Positions 24,718-35,828 of a DNA stretch of 64,000 bases are shown here, one piece after another. Each line of letters starts with the position of its first letter. The first letter of the stretch is position 1. Below the pieces are notes generated by a model that saw only the letters and a list, made by a program, of their open reading frames with translations, did not search any database and was not told the DNA's origin. Both the position numbers and the translations under genes were made by a program. The DNA is from Azolla pinnata (Eukaryota; Streptophyta; Polypodiopsida; Salviniales; Salviniaceae). Location of the stretch: NCBI GenBank assembly GCA_037176905.1, contig JBBBWG010010000.1:1-64000 (forward strand). The letters are read 5' to 3'.

Positions 24718-25803
24718 GATTATGCATTCATATGCATGTAAAAATTGTATGTAAATTGTCAATAGATTTGAATGCATGCATTGGTTTGACATTCATTCTC
24801 ATGTTGATTCATGCATTGGTTGACTCTGCTTTGGTCCATGTGATTTCAGGCTCATGGCTTGGGAACCGATGTGTCGCTAAAGGATCCAGAGAGGTTAGTT
24901 TCATCCTTTGCATCCCAGCTTTCTTTTGGGCAAGGCAACGACGGAAAGGCTACCTGCTTGAGCGATTGTCTGCATGATAAAGGAAATGAGCTAGACCATC
25001 TTGGGTCTATTTTCAGACAGCTCGGTAAGGAAATGATTGAATTGGGCCTTTTGGTTGCGAGAGTTTGTGATGCAAGTATCAAAGGGGCAAGTCTAGAAAA
25101 TGCCATCCTCGCAGCTTCTACAGCCAAAGGTCGTCTGATACACTACCATTCTTTGGCTGAAAAGCGAGCTCTACAACGCTCCAAGATGGGAAAACAAAAG
25201 AGAATGCAAGGATCAATGCGACACCCACTACCTTCATGCCGTGATCGTGACGAGGAGGACCTATGGCAACAATGGCATTTCGACTACGGAATTTTCACCA
25301 TCTTGACGAGTCCCATGTTCCTGAGGAGCAATCAGACAGGTCCGGATTCGAGGGAAACAGGAGCATTCAGCCCTCACATAGGTCTCAAAGTATTGAACAC
25401 CAGCAACAGAAAGGCAGAGTATGTTTGCGCCCCCGACGACTGTTTGCTTGTTCAAGTCGGAGAGGCAGCGGAGATATTGACTGGTGGGAAGCTTCGTGCA
25501 GTTGCGCACTGCGTTTGCCGACCTCCGGAGAGAGGTGATGATGATGTGAGTCGGGAGACATTCGTGGTGTTCTTACAACCCTCTTGGGATACATGCCTCG
25601 TCTCTCCCTCTCCCAGTCAACATGATTCTTTGATGGTCAAGAGGCTCCAAACTGATGCCATGGACGAAGGCGTCTTTTCAGCGATTCAACGCCAAGTGCC
25701 CTCGCTGGAATCGAGATGGAGAAGTGGCTGTACTTTCGCTGAATTTTCGAGGGAGACAACCAAACAGTATTATGGAACCAATGGTGCACAAGCAAAGAAA
25801 TAG
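24354..25803 (+). CDS. 2-oxoglutarate/Fe(II)-dependent oxygenase-like protein
   Basis: Two exons, 24354-24599 and 24850-25803, give 399 residues. I chose the ATG at 24354 (MANVDLRPVEVFSYAELVQL). An in-frame ATG 63 bp upstream adds an unconvincing leader. The iron-binding facial triad is visible as HxD in QQWHFDYGIFTILTSPMF (about residue 223) and a distal histidine in LRAVAHCVCRP (about residue 301). A basic or polar residue follows in the RETFVVFLQP strand, where the family binds 2-oxoglutarate. The fold matches the plant 2OG-Fe(II) oxygenase superfamily. The substrate is unknown. N-terminal residues 1-200 are helical and less conserved. The intron carries a (GT)n microsatellite at about 24680-24715. 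Confidence 0.85.
24680..24715. repeat. (GT)n microsatellite in the oxygenase intron
   Basis: About 18 GT dinucleotides without interruption, directly followed by AAGATTATG. Confidence 0.95.
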
Positions 25804-26678
25804 CTGGGCTGCATTCATCACCTGGTTTGGTACATCCTCTTGGTTTTCGACATTTACCGTGAACAATTCGGGTGAAGATTCCATGGCTGATAAAGGGATA
25901 TCGGTGTTTAGTTTTGGTTTGCAGAGAGAGAACAAATTGGAGTGTAGGTGAATGAATGATCTCCATGTTTTTGAGCTTAGAATTGTTTGATGGAGGTTGC
26001 TCTGGTTGGATCGCAAGGCGTTACTTTTGTTTCGGTGAAAAATCACCAGAGACTAACCTACCTCTGCTGTCTCTTACACCATAGCTGCTGAGTGTGTTCA
26101 AGCTATCAAAGCTTTAGATTCAAATTGTACATACAGTTCAATGAACTCTGTAAATCTTCTGTGGTCGTGCTCGCACATCAGTAGCCATGGCCATGCGAGG
26201 ATGCTGTACAGAATCTATGCCATGCAAAGTCTGATTTCACCATTCTGTCTTTCACAATGCAATTGTTAACTCATAGTTTCCAACTGTTTCCAGTTTAGAA
26301 ATGTGATTGCGCAAACTACATAGATTGGAAAAAAAAACCATTTTGAGCACAGGACCTAAAGCCAAAAAAAGAATCAATGCTATGACTTGAAATTAGGTTG
26401 ATGGAAAGCTCTACTCATCAGAGTGATTGGTTGAAATAGCTGGATATCAGCGTTCTCAAATGAATTGCTACATGGATTCTAGAGAACCTTATGAAAAGGT
26501 TGGAGTTGAAACCTGCACAGAAACCCATTTTGAAAATACAGTCCAAATCCCTCCTGTAAAGGTTTTAGTTGAAAGTCAGAAACCCAGTTTGAAAATACAG
26601 TCCAAACCCAAGGTCGGAGCAGTACCCATATGCATACAAATCCTGTTGTGGAGTTTGCGCAGAAGAAAGGAACGAACG
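25804..26678. other. Spacer between the oxygenase and PORR genes
   Basis: This holds the 3' UTR of the oxygenase and the leader of the PORR gene. A direct repeat (TTTGAAAATACAGTCCAAA core, copies near 26505-26550 and 26565-26610) lies in the in-frame extension upstream of the PORR start. That is one reason to treat the extension as leader. Confidence 0.5.
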
Positions 26679-27917
26679 ATGCTACATGGGATCTTGAAGA
26701 AGAAGCCATGCCATTTCTGTATCTGGTCAAGAAGAATTCCGGAGGAATCGGTGGGTGCTCCTCGCCATACCCAGGTATGCTTCCTCTCTGTGCCTAGAAT
26801 CATAGCAAAGCCCGACAAAGCTCTGGATGAGGTGACCGAGCGAGACAAGATCCTGCGACCCTTTCTCAGGATCATGGATCTCATCCTTCAGCAGGAAGGG
26901 CACTCCATCAAAGTCTCCATTTTGGAGAAGAAGAGATGGGAGCTTTCCATCAAGACCCGGAAGCTCAGTGTGACGTCTTTCATGAAGAGACACCCTAACA
27001 TTTTCGAGGTCTTCCAAAGCCCTAAGGATCACCAGCCATGGTGCAAGCTTACAGACAGGGCCATGGAGATGGTGGAGGAAGAGCAAGCCATCTTGCGGGG
27101 ATTTGAGGATCATTCGATTGCCACGCTCCGTCGGTTGCTCATGATGGCGACAGGGCGGAGAATCCGGGCCGACCACCTGGAATCTTCGAGGAGAATCTTC
27201 GGATTGCCCCATGATTTCCTGGATGGAATCTTGCCCAAGCATCCTCAGTATTTCAGGGCTGTGAGGGATGGTTCACATGCATTTGTCGAACTCGGGGAGT
27301 GGGATGACTCCCTCGCTACCTCCGAGTTCGAGAAGCGAGCTATGGAGCATGCAAGGAAGGAAGGATCAGGAAGAGTTGAAGTGAATGGGCACCCTTTCCC
27401 TTTCAAGATCTCGCTGTCCTCCGGTATGGCTCTGAAGAAGAAGAATCTGGAGATTCTGGAGAGTTGGCAACGGCTGCCTTACATGTCGCCTTATCATGAC
27501 TGGAGCAGCAGTGTGAAGAAAGGGACCCCCCTCTCAGAGAAGAGATTGGTGTGCTTGCTTCACGAGTTCTTGTCTCTTACGATCGAGAAGAAAGCTCGGC
27601 TTCGAGTGATCCAACCGTTTCGCGAAGAGTTCCAACTTCCTCAGAAGGTGATCCACTTGTTCGAACGCTTTCCGGGCATTTTCTACATGAGTCATCGAGG
27701 GGGGATGAAGACAATCATGCTTCGGGAAGGATACAGGCGGTCGAAATTGATCAACAATCACCCCCTCGTGCAGTTCAAGGCAAGGTTTGTGCAAATGGTT
27801 CATGAAGGTCGACGATTGTGCTCAGATGGGCCGTGTAAAAATGGTGACGTATATGACGATGATGACGATGATGAGGAAGATGTTGAAGAAACGGAGCAGA
27901 GTCAAGATGAATTTTGA
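26679..27917 (+). CDS. PORR-domain protein, probable organellar intron-splicing factor
   Basis: An intronless gene. The frame is open from 26427, but I prefer the ATG at 26679 (MLHGILKKKPCHFCIWSRRI), giving 412 residues with a basic, acid-poor leader typical of organelle targeting. The plant organelle RNA recognition (PORR, former DUF860) domain spans roughly residues 45-375. Diagnostic segments are SFMKRHPNIFEVFQ, CKLTDRAMEMVEEE, LLMMATGRRIRADHL, GLPHDFLDGILPKHPQYFR and LFERFPGIFYMSHRGGMKT. Family members (WTF1, WTF9, RPD1 and relatives) bind group II introns and aid their splicing in chloroplasts or mitochondria. Which organelle this one enters is not clear. The C-terminus ends in an acidic tail with an Asp run from GAT repeats. 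Confidence 0.92.
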   Translation: MLHGILKKKPCHFCIWSRRIPEESVGAPRHTQVCFLSVPRIIAKPDKALDEVTERDKILRPFLRIMDLILQQEGHSIKVSILEKKRWELSIKTRKLSVTSFMKRHPNIFEVFQSPKDHQPWCKLTDRAMEMVEEEQAILRGFEDHSIATLRRLLMMATGRRIRADHLESSRRIFGLPHDFLDGILPKHPQYFRAVRDGSHAFVELGEWDDSLATSEFEKRAMEHARKEGSGRVEVNGHPFPFKISLSSGMALKKKNLEILESWQRLPYMSPYHDWSSSVKKGTPLSEKRLVCLLHEFLSLTIEKKARLRVIQPFREEFQLPQKVIHLFERFPGIFYMSHRGGMKTIMLREGYRRSKLINNHPLVQFKARFVQMVHEGRRLCSDGPCKNGDVYDDDDDDEEDVEETEQSQDEF

Positions 27918-28442
27918 TAGCAGTGAGGCTTACGATGAAGGTGTCGGTGAAGAAACTGAAGACTGAAGATGAGTTACCCTGGCCAAGGTACGCGTGAATA
28001 CTAACAGCAAGGAAGAGTAAACTCTCAGAAGGTTAGAAACATGCCTGAATCCCAGACCTTCTGGATTAGGGATGAAGTATGTTGAAAAGATGCTGCCCAA
28101 AAGCCCTTGTTTGGAAAGCAGTCTTAACATGTACATCAAGTCCAGGGTTGAAGGAATCCATTCGATTCCGTAAGCATTTTGCCGTAGGGCATTGTGGGTC
28201 AGAATCTTGGTTAAGGTCTAATGATGTTGATACTCTGAAGGCCTATGCCTACCAAAATGCATTTCAAAACCCTATTTGATCCCATGTACATTTTGTGCTA
28301 AGAAAAACCTTGTGGGCCAGAAAAGATCCTCTCGATAAACTGAAGATTATGTATGTGGTTTCTTATGTAAGACCCATCTTCTTGAGGTCTGCTTTTGTCA
28401 TTGCGCTCGAACCTTCTAGGAGTCGTGCAATAGAAAACGTAG

Positions 28443-28775
28443 TTCCTAGTCTAATGGAATGCTTATTGCTGCAATAATAATGACATTTTTTTGTTGTTTT
28501 TTTGAATAACATGGCTCACTCCTAAACGGCCATCCGAGTTTTACTGACTTATGTCAATTAACCAAATTCTGTTTTTTGCTGTTTTTTGGCTAGTGGGCTC
28601 ATTCTAAAATGCAGTTTTAGTATTGCCTTTGACAAATGCTAATTAACCAACAGTCCCTAATCTGATGGAATGCTGATAGGTTCGTCAAAATGGACATTCT
28701 TTTGCAGTTTTTCTTTAATAACATGGCTCACTTCATTCAAGTTTTATTGACTAAAAGCCAATTAACCAACCAATC
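28443..28775. repeat. Imperfect tandem repeats of about 105 bp
   Basis: Three diverged copies share CTAATCTGATGGAATGCT, AATAACATGGCTCACT and a closing ATTAACCAAC word. The first and third copies are the most complete and the middle one is partial. Confidence 0.7.
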
Positions 28776-28946
28776 TATCTATATACAAGATGACCTGAAA
28801 ATCAGTAATAAGATGAATGCTAATAAAGTAATCAACAATCTATCTATACAGTATATATACAGCACTGAATAATAAACGAGAAAAGGTATTGATTGTTGAT
28901 TATTTCTAGGTGTCTATCAAATCTACAACGAGCTTTGGACGGCTTC

Positions 28947-29240
28947 TGCATCTATTGTTGTCTTTTCAGTGTCAAAACAATTTTCTATCCTCCAGTGATT
29001 TGCAAACAAAATACCAATCATTTGATCTATGAACATGTTCCATTTTAAGTTTTTAATCAAAGAGATTAAAAAGTACATAGATAGTGAATGAGGTGCATCT
29101 ATTGTCGTCTTTTCATTGTCAAAGCAATTTTCTATCCTCCAGAGATTTACAAACAAAATACCGATCATTTGATCTATGAACATATTCCATTTTAAGTTTC
29201 TAATCAAAGAGGTTAAAAGTGAATAGATAGTGAATGGGGC
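28947..29240. repeat. 147-bp direct tandem duplication
   Basis: Two copies, starting TGCATCTATTGTTGTC at 28947 and TGCATCTATTGTCGTC at 29094, run in parallel for about 145 bp with only scattered substitutions (shared TTTTCTATCCTCCAG and CATTTTAAGTTT). Minus-strand frames here merely read through both copies. Confidence 0.9.
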
Positions 29241-29696
29241 GCAATCGATACACATTAATAACGAGTAAACGATTCTGGTATCCACAATACAGAGTATGGG
29301 GTTGATTACAAGCACATACTGTAATCAAGAAAAAGGATCAGTGCAAAGCCCAAAATAAGCCTTGAGAGATTACAAATTCTCTTAGGAAATTAATTATAAA
29401 CCGAGCGGCATGGTAATTAATTTCAACCCCTGCCTGCCACCCCAATCCTCCAGGAGAAATTATAAGCCAGAAGTAACACTGACACATCTATCACTTCATT
29501 CTATATTTTCTACGCGGGTAAGCTAAAAGGCTTAGGAGGTTAGGATTTCGTGAGGGTTTTATGATGGGATTAGTGAAGAATTTTTTAGTAAAGAGTCCGC
29601 TTTATGTTACTAACAGATTTATGTATATGCTTTGATTGACACGGTCGGAGGTTACAGCACCCCGAAAATAGAAGAAAACATGTCGGAAAGAATGAT

Positions 29697-32368
29697 TTAA
29701 ATGGGAAGGGGATCGTTTGAAATGCTTTTTCCAGTTTCCGATGTTTTTGCAGGTTGTCGCAGGGATTTTAAGCTACTGACGACTTGCCTCATTCTCGGGC
29801 GGATCGATAGAGAGGCCATGGTACACTTGAGGGCGAGCTTCAACACGCCGAGAAGCTCGGAGCGGGGGCCTTCCTCCCACAAGCCCGGGGCCAGAATCTC
29901 GGCGGAGCGATCCTTCTGGCTCAGCTGACATGCCCAAGCCACGATGTTGAAGCCGTGCCCATATGCGGAGAAGCAGGGATCGAGAGCTTTCTTCCCCGAA
30001 AGGAGCTCGAGAAGCACCACGCCGTAGCTGTAGACATCGGCCTTATCCGAGAGGCGGCATGTCATCGCGTACTCCGGGGCCACGTATCCAAAGGTTCCCT
30101 CCACATCGGTTGTCGCATGAGTTTCCGAGGCGCTGAGCAGCCTCGCGAGGCCGAAATCGGAGAGGTACGCATTCAGATTGCTGTCGAGCAGCACGTTGCT
30201 CGGCTTGATGTCGCGGTGAAGCACCTTCGGCACGCACTCGTCGTGGAGGTAGGCCAGAGCTTGGGCGATGTCGAGGGCGATCTTGTGCCTCTGCTTCCAG
30301 CTCAAGAACCCTTTCCCTCTGTCGTGGAGCAAGCTCTCGAGATTGCCCCCCGGTAGATAATTGTAGACGAGGAACATTTCAGATGCGCTGGCATGGTACC
30401 CGATGAGGGTGACCAAATTGGGGTGATCAACCATACCCAGGGTCCGAACCTCGGCCTCAAACTGCTGAGGACCTTGGAACTTGCCCAGAGAAAGCCTCTT
30501 CACTGCGAGAACCACGCCGGGGATGAGCTCGGCTTTGTATGTGGTGCCGAATCCTCCGTTCCCGATGAGGTTGTTCACGCTGAAGCTGCCAGTGGCTCTC
30601 AGAACAATTTCATACGTCAACGGGAAGTCCAGCTGCCGAAACGTGATCACCGTCTTCTGCGCTCGCTGCACGATTCGTCGCGATGCTGGAGCTGCTGGCC
30701 TCACGCAGCGGCAGAGAACAACTAACACGAAAAGGAGCACCGCCGTAGCACAACCTGCGGTGACAGCTGCCGCCTTGATCGAGCTCAAACGGTGCACATT
30801 CTTCGCCGCTATGTGCGAGGCATCGGGCAAGGATTCCACGCTGTTATTCGTCGCCAATTTCCTTCTCAAAAGGGAGCCTGTGCTGTCCTCGATTCGAGCG
30901 GCGGCTGCCCCTCGGGAAATGTTGTTCGCAAGCCCATCGTTCGCTCCTTCGCAGAATCGAAGCACGATGCATTCTGATATTGCTTCCACCACGGGATATC
31001 TCAACTTGCTCAGCTGAACAGCTAACGCACGAAATCCTGCACATGTCGTGAGGAGGTCGCCCGAGGTAGCACCTGTGAGGTTGTTGACACAAACAAACAG
31101 AGCATGGGCTTCCTTGCTTCCACCAGTTTCACCGCCTTTGAAATCTTTTCCATTCGTGCGATGGACCACCATAAGGTGGAAATCGCGCTGCTCTGGCGAT
31201 TTGTACGATACCAGCTGACAACAAGCTCGGCGGAAAGATCTCGCTGAGGCGGGAAGCATGACATCAGTATTCAGCCACAGAAGCATGTGTGGGCGATTTT
31301 TCGTCCACCGTGTTGTTGCGAGAAGAGATTCTGGGAGTCGAGACCTTGAAGGATTTCTAGAAATCCCACCGATGTCGAAAAAGATCATACAATGGGATGG
31401 AAGAGTGTCGTCAGCAGGAAAACGCCCCACCGATCGATTGTCGCTCGAGTCCAATAAAATCGAGCCTTTGCAGCTTGCTAAGAGCCGTCTAGGGAAAGTG
31501 CCCACAAATGAATCGCCATCATCGATATCGATCGCATATTCGAGTTTTCTTCTCCAACAAGAGAGTAGTAGAGCCCCCCTGCCCACTGTAGCCAGAGCTG
31601 CACATAAGACTTTCGAGCTCCGAAGGCCCATCACAAAATGCGGGTAGACTAGCAAAAACAAAACAAACAAAAAAAAAACAATCGAACTCACCCGTTCGAT
31701 GTGTTGAGGAGCTTTTGCGCTTGCAAGGATTCCCAGCCTCGCCGGCGGTTAGCGCCAACAGTGGAAGTTTGTAGCAGCTAGCTAGCTGAAGAAGTGGTAA
31801 TGGCCCATCAAAACTGTTGCGGGAGATGTCGAGAACTCGAAGGTTTGTCAATCGACATATCTCGGCTGGGATGGAACCTGACAACGTGTTCGAGGATAAG
31901 GTGAGCGATTGCAAGGAAGTACAGCTTCCGATGGTGGATGGCACAGATCCACTCAGAAAGTTGCCATCAAGGTGGAGATGAATCAGGTTCTTGCATGCCC
32001 TAGAAACAATGTCGAGGGTCATGTTCCCTTCCAAGTTGTTGTGGGCCAGATTGAGGATTTTCAGTGCTGAGAGCTTCCCGATCCCGGATGGAACTGCGCC
32101 CGAGAACCGATTGCCTTCCAAATCGAGGATCTCCAGGAATCTGAGGAACGAGATCGATCGCGGTATCTCTCCGAACAACGAATGGTGGGGCAAAGACAGA
32201 ACTTGTAGCTGGGTCAAGCTTCCGATCGCAGGAGAGAGCTCGCCTTCGAGCCGATTCCTTTGGCTGAATGTGGGCTGATTCTTCGATCCATCGCCAGAAT
32301 CCGATGCCTTCCGATGCCTCGACGGATTCCTTCCAAGATCATATCCATGTTCATCATCTGAAAAGACC

Positions 32369-32402
<34 letters not shown>

Positions 32403-32516
32403 TCCCACTGCAAGGGCAGCACATGGCACAAAATCTCAAAGGTGATTCATAGCCACAATTCTTCTTACAAGTCGGTCTATGATACCCATCTTTTTCACCT
32501 TCTGGAGGAGCCTTAG

Positions 32517-32564
<48 letters not shown>

Positions 32565-32678
32565 TCCCACTGCAAGGGCAGCACATGGCACAAAACCTCA
32601 AAGGTGATTCATAGCCACAATTCTTCTTACAAGTCGGTCTATGATACCCATCTTTTTCACCTTCTGGAGGAGCCTTAG

Positions 32679-32725
<47 letters not shown>

Positions 32726-33057
32726 ATAGCAGCAGCAGCAGCATCATCCCTTGTGCACATTGTACAAAGCCTGAAATGATCTCTGCGGACACTGCCGGCG
32801 AAGTAAGAGGCGATTCTGAGGGCTACGACGCGGCCCGATGAATCGCATCGGACTCCAGTCCAGAAGCACGGATCTGACCCATCCTCCCAATCGGAGAGCA
32901 GGCCCAGGGGATCGGCATCGATCCGGGACTTGATCGACAGCAAAGCACGCTGGTCACGGCGGCGGGGGAGCGCCGAAGCGGCGCATCCCGGGAGGAGGAG
33001 CAAGGCGACGAAGGGTCCGTAGAGCAAAGGCAGAAGCCAGAGCAGGGGAGCTGCCAT
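29697..33057 (-). CDS. RPK2/TOADSTOOL2-like leucine-rich-repeat receptor kinase with unusual ectodomain insert
   Basis: Two exons, 33057-31692 and 31648-29697, are separated by a 43-bp intron (donor G|GTGAGT, acceptor TTTTTGCTAG), giving 1105 residues. A signal peptide (WLLPLLYGPFVALLLLPG) and an LRR N-cap (DPCFWTGVRCDSSGRVVALR) come first. Residues about 111-237 are an Asp- and Cys-rich insert. About six LRRs follow (LEGELSPAIGSLTQLQVLSL onward). A weakly conserved region leads to a membrane helix (about 748-771). The kinase begins LTYEIVLRATGSFSVNNLIG, with GNGGFG, AVKRL, HRDIKPSN, DFGLARL and APEYAMTC all intact, so it should be active. Kinase and juxtamembrane match RPK2, which acts in meristem and anther signalling. 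Arabidopsis RPK2 has a longer LRR array. Here the ectodomain is shorter and partly degenerate. Confidence 0.85.
32356..32730 (-). repeat. 162-bp coding tandem duplication with ATC/GAT arrays
   Basis: Copies beginning ATTCCCACTGCAAGGGCAGC at 32401 and 32563 are identical over about 117 bp except for one synonymous change near 32432. Arrays of (ATC)n lie on both sides and between them. On the minus strand each unit encodes an Asp run followed by AKAPPEGEKDGYHRP and a Cys-rich CKKNCGY...FCAMCCPCSG segment, 54 residues in total. A more diverged third version (LCTMCTRDDAAAAAIDDD) lies just N-terminal. Confidence 0.95.
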
Positions 33058-33300
33058 GGCTAGAGCTCTGTGCCTTCTTCTTCTTCTTCTTCTTCCTCCA
33101 TGAAATCTGTCTACTCTGAAGATTTGTGTTCAAAAACAAAAAACAAAACAAGACATTCAAATTATACATTGTGTTTTTGTGTTTGGTGACTGAAGAAGAA
33201 GAAAAGAGGGCAGTTTTGTGTGTAAAATGTGTGTTCTGATTGAGGAAGAGAAGAAGCCAGGAGGAGGAATCAGGTTTCGAACCCCGATGATTTCATCATT
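33058..33300. other. 5' flank of the RPK2-like gene
   Basis: A (CTT)n run at about 33075-33095 lies immediately upstream of the start codon, in the presumed 5' UTR. Nothing else is recognisable. Confidence 0.5.
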
Positions 33301-33868
33301 GCATGGTATCGTATCGGGGAGATCGTACCGTGTCGTACCGTATCGTACCGTATCGTATTTGTACTGTATCGGGGAAAAGAGGCTCTCGCCGCAGCTCGTA
33401 CTTAGTTAGAAGCTGCTCGGAATCGTCGGTGTTATCGGCATTTGTGGCAGCAGCAGGAGCAAACATCGGCATTCGCAGTGCAGCAGCATCGACATCAGCA
33501 TCATCGTGATCTCGCAAGTGATATACTGTAAGCTGCTCAATCATCGTCAGCATCGGCATCGTCGCAGGTGATACGGGGAAGCTGCTTCGATCATCATTAA
33601 CATCATCATCATCATTATCAACAACAGCAACATCAGCAGTGGCCACATCAGCATCGTTGTAGACGATACTAGAAGTTGCTCAGACCGTCGCCATCATCCT
33701 CATCCTCATCTTCATCTTCATCAGCATCATCATCTTTTTCTTGTTCATCTTCATCGGCACCATCATCATCGTCTTCATCATATTCATCGGCATCAACAAC
33801 AGCAGCAGCAACAACAACATCAACATCGTCACAAGTGACACTGGAAGTTGCTCGGACCACCGTCGTCG

Positions 33869-33929
<61 letters not shown>

Positions 33930-34075
33930 TGTAGGTGATACTGGAAGCTGATCGGATTGTCGCCATCGTCGTCCATCATCATCATTATCATCTGTAGCAT
34001 CAACACCAGCATCGACAGTATCAACATTGTCGTATGTGATACTGGAAGCTGTTGGGATCATCATCATCGACATCA
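33301..34075. repeat. Compound satellite: TACCGTATCG words, then higher-order units with ATC arrays
   Basis: A 10-bp word (GTACCGTATC and variants) repeats at 33306-33370. From about 33505 a diverged core (GGTGATACTGGAAGCTGCTC, followed by GGATCGTC) recurs six times, near 33508, 33566, 33664, 33835, 33933 and 34036. The copies are separated by ATC/AAC/TCT-rich triplet arrays of different lengths. The longest pure (ATC)n is at about 33871-33929. Large frames on both strands here (poly-Ser, poly-Ile, poly-Met, poly-Asp) are by-products of the triplet arrays. Confidence 0.85.
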
Positions 34076-34326
34076 ACATCAGTATAGTCTCCAAACAGAG
34101 CCAACCTCGGGATCGCTGATCCCTGAACGGAGCCGACCCTCCGGATTTGTCGATAACACACGACAAACCAAGGGACATATTTCATTAATGCCAGATTGCA
34201 AACACATATGCCCAATCTCGATCGAATGATGTATGTCTGTGTGTATGTATGTATGCATAAAGAACAGGGCAGTCCACCTACCATCTTTGATCCATCCACC
34301 CATGCATCCAACCAACCATCCACAAC

Positions 34327-34358
<32 letters not shown>

Positions 34359-35599
34359 CCACCACCACCACCACCACCATCATCATCATCACCATCATCA
34401 TCATGATCATGTATCTTTTGCAAGGGGAAAGGCTCAGGCACTCTTTCTGTCGTTCTTTACTGAGGACCGGTTTCTACCAGACAGATGATCTGCGCTCGGT
34501 TTTTTAAAGTAAAGGAGCCGAGTTGATGCACCAGACCTCGGAAGCCAGCCTCATGCCAAAGAAGATAGTTATTGGATCCACAAACCCTAAACTCTAAACC
34601 CTAAACCAAAGAGAGATCCACAAGCAAGCTCCCCATTCTCAGCTATGGTTTTTACCCCCCTTCTTTATAGCTACCCCTTCTTTATAGCTAAGGTTCTGAA
34701 TCAAGATCCATCTCTTTAGTGCCTTGCAAAGTACATACATGCACATCTATGTAATCCTCTTTAGACAAACTGATGAACATGGCCAAAAGATCTTTGATTT
34801 TTTTTGCAAGTTGAGAGAGTATCACCCATCACTGCTGCTTTTGAAGCACAGTACCAAAGAAAAAGGGCTGCTCCAAACTCTCATGTGCCATTTAATGTCT
34901 AGATGTACCAAGTTGATGATGGAACAAGCAAACAGTAAAGCTATATGACAGTATCTATGTGATCATGGAGGAAGGAATGATCAATTTAGTCAAGATGACA
35001 AGATTGGGAAGATACCAAGACTGGAACATAATTTGTTAAAAGCTGTCAATTTGACACCACTAGAAACCCTGAAAAATCACATGCCCAAAATGATATTCCA
35101 TGGCCGCTTCATTCGATCTACAGGCCCTTTTTGATTAGCACATAAAAACAACTGACGATTTCCAATCATAATGCTATTAGATGTCATAACCCTCTTGAGC
35201 TCTTGAAGTCGATTAGAATTGGTAGGATCCATCAGAGGTTGCATTTTAACATATAAAAGAGCCAATCATGTCTCTTCCATTACAGAAAGTATCAGTAATC
35301 AAGCATTTTAACATTCAAAAGAGCCGAACATGTCTCTTCCATTACAGAATCGTATGAATAATCAAGCATCAGTTAAAACACCCAAACAGAAAATCAAAAT
35401 ACATGGGTAGTTCCCTAGTTTACATTCCAATTATTGGCCTATATAACCATGTATGTATTCAACAAAAGAAAAACGTTGAGAACAGTTCTAGACAAGCTAC
35501 AGGGATTACATGGGAGTTACAAGACAACCCTTTTCTATTTGATGAAAAAAAAAAGCATACAGCTACATCTCAGTGGTAGAGATATGGTCCAATTCTCTT
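34076..35599. other. Intergenic with ATC/ACC arrays
   Basis: A triplet array (ATC then ACC, 34331-34405) and telo-like words (AAACCCTAAA near 34581-34606) are visible. A 50-bp direct repeat (AAAAGAGCC...TCTCTTCCATTACAGA) occurs near 35254 and 35307. The last 200 bp are probably 3' UTR of the GEM-like gene. No gene seen. Confidence 0.5.
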
Positions 35600-35789
35600 C
35601 TAATTGCCATAGGCAGGAGCTTCCTGCAAGTTCCTCACAGCTTTCTCATAGTTTACGAATCCCATGAACCAGAATTCATGATTGTCAACTGTTGAAACCT
35701 GAACGTACTTCTCTGAAGGATTGTTTGGATTTGATGACGGGCTTGTTCTTTGAAGGCAAACCAATGGAATTGCCACCTAAAAAAACATA

Positions 35790-35828
<39 letters not shown>

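Larger units (their letters stand above)
27918..29696. other. Intergenic with local tandem duplications
   Basis: No gene recognised between the convergent PORR and RPK2-like genes. Two tandem duplications are listed separately. The remaining DNA is AT-rich and featureless. Confidence 0.6.

Noticed and set aside
26427-26678. N-terminal extension of the PORR frame
   Set aside because: It is open but contains a non-coding-looking direct repeat and no targeting features. The ATG at 26679 gives a basic organelle-type leader and a normal family length.
30481-31017. 178-codon plus-strand frame opposite the RPK2-like kinase
   Set aside because: It is antisense to an intact kinase domain with all its motifs and is a GC-rich shadow frame.
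33669-34178. 169-codon minus-strand frame with poly-Met/Asp runs, and its plus-strand poly-Ser/Ile partners
   Set aside because: They read ATC/GAT triplet arrays, which lack stops in most frames. There is no non-repetitive protein-like sequence, splice logic or family match.
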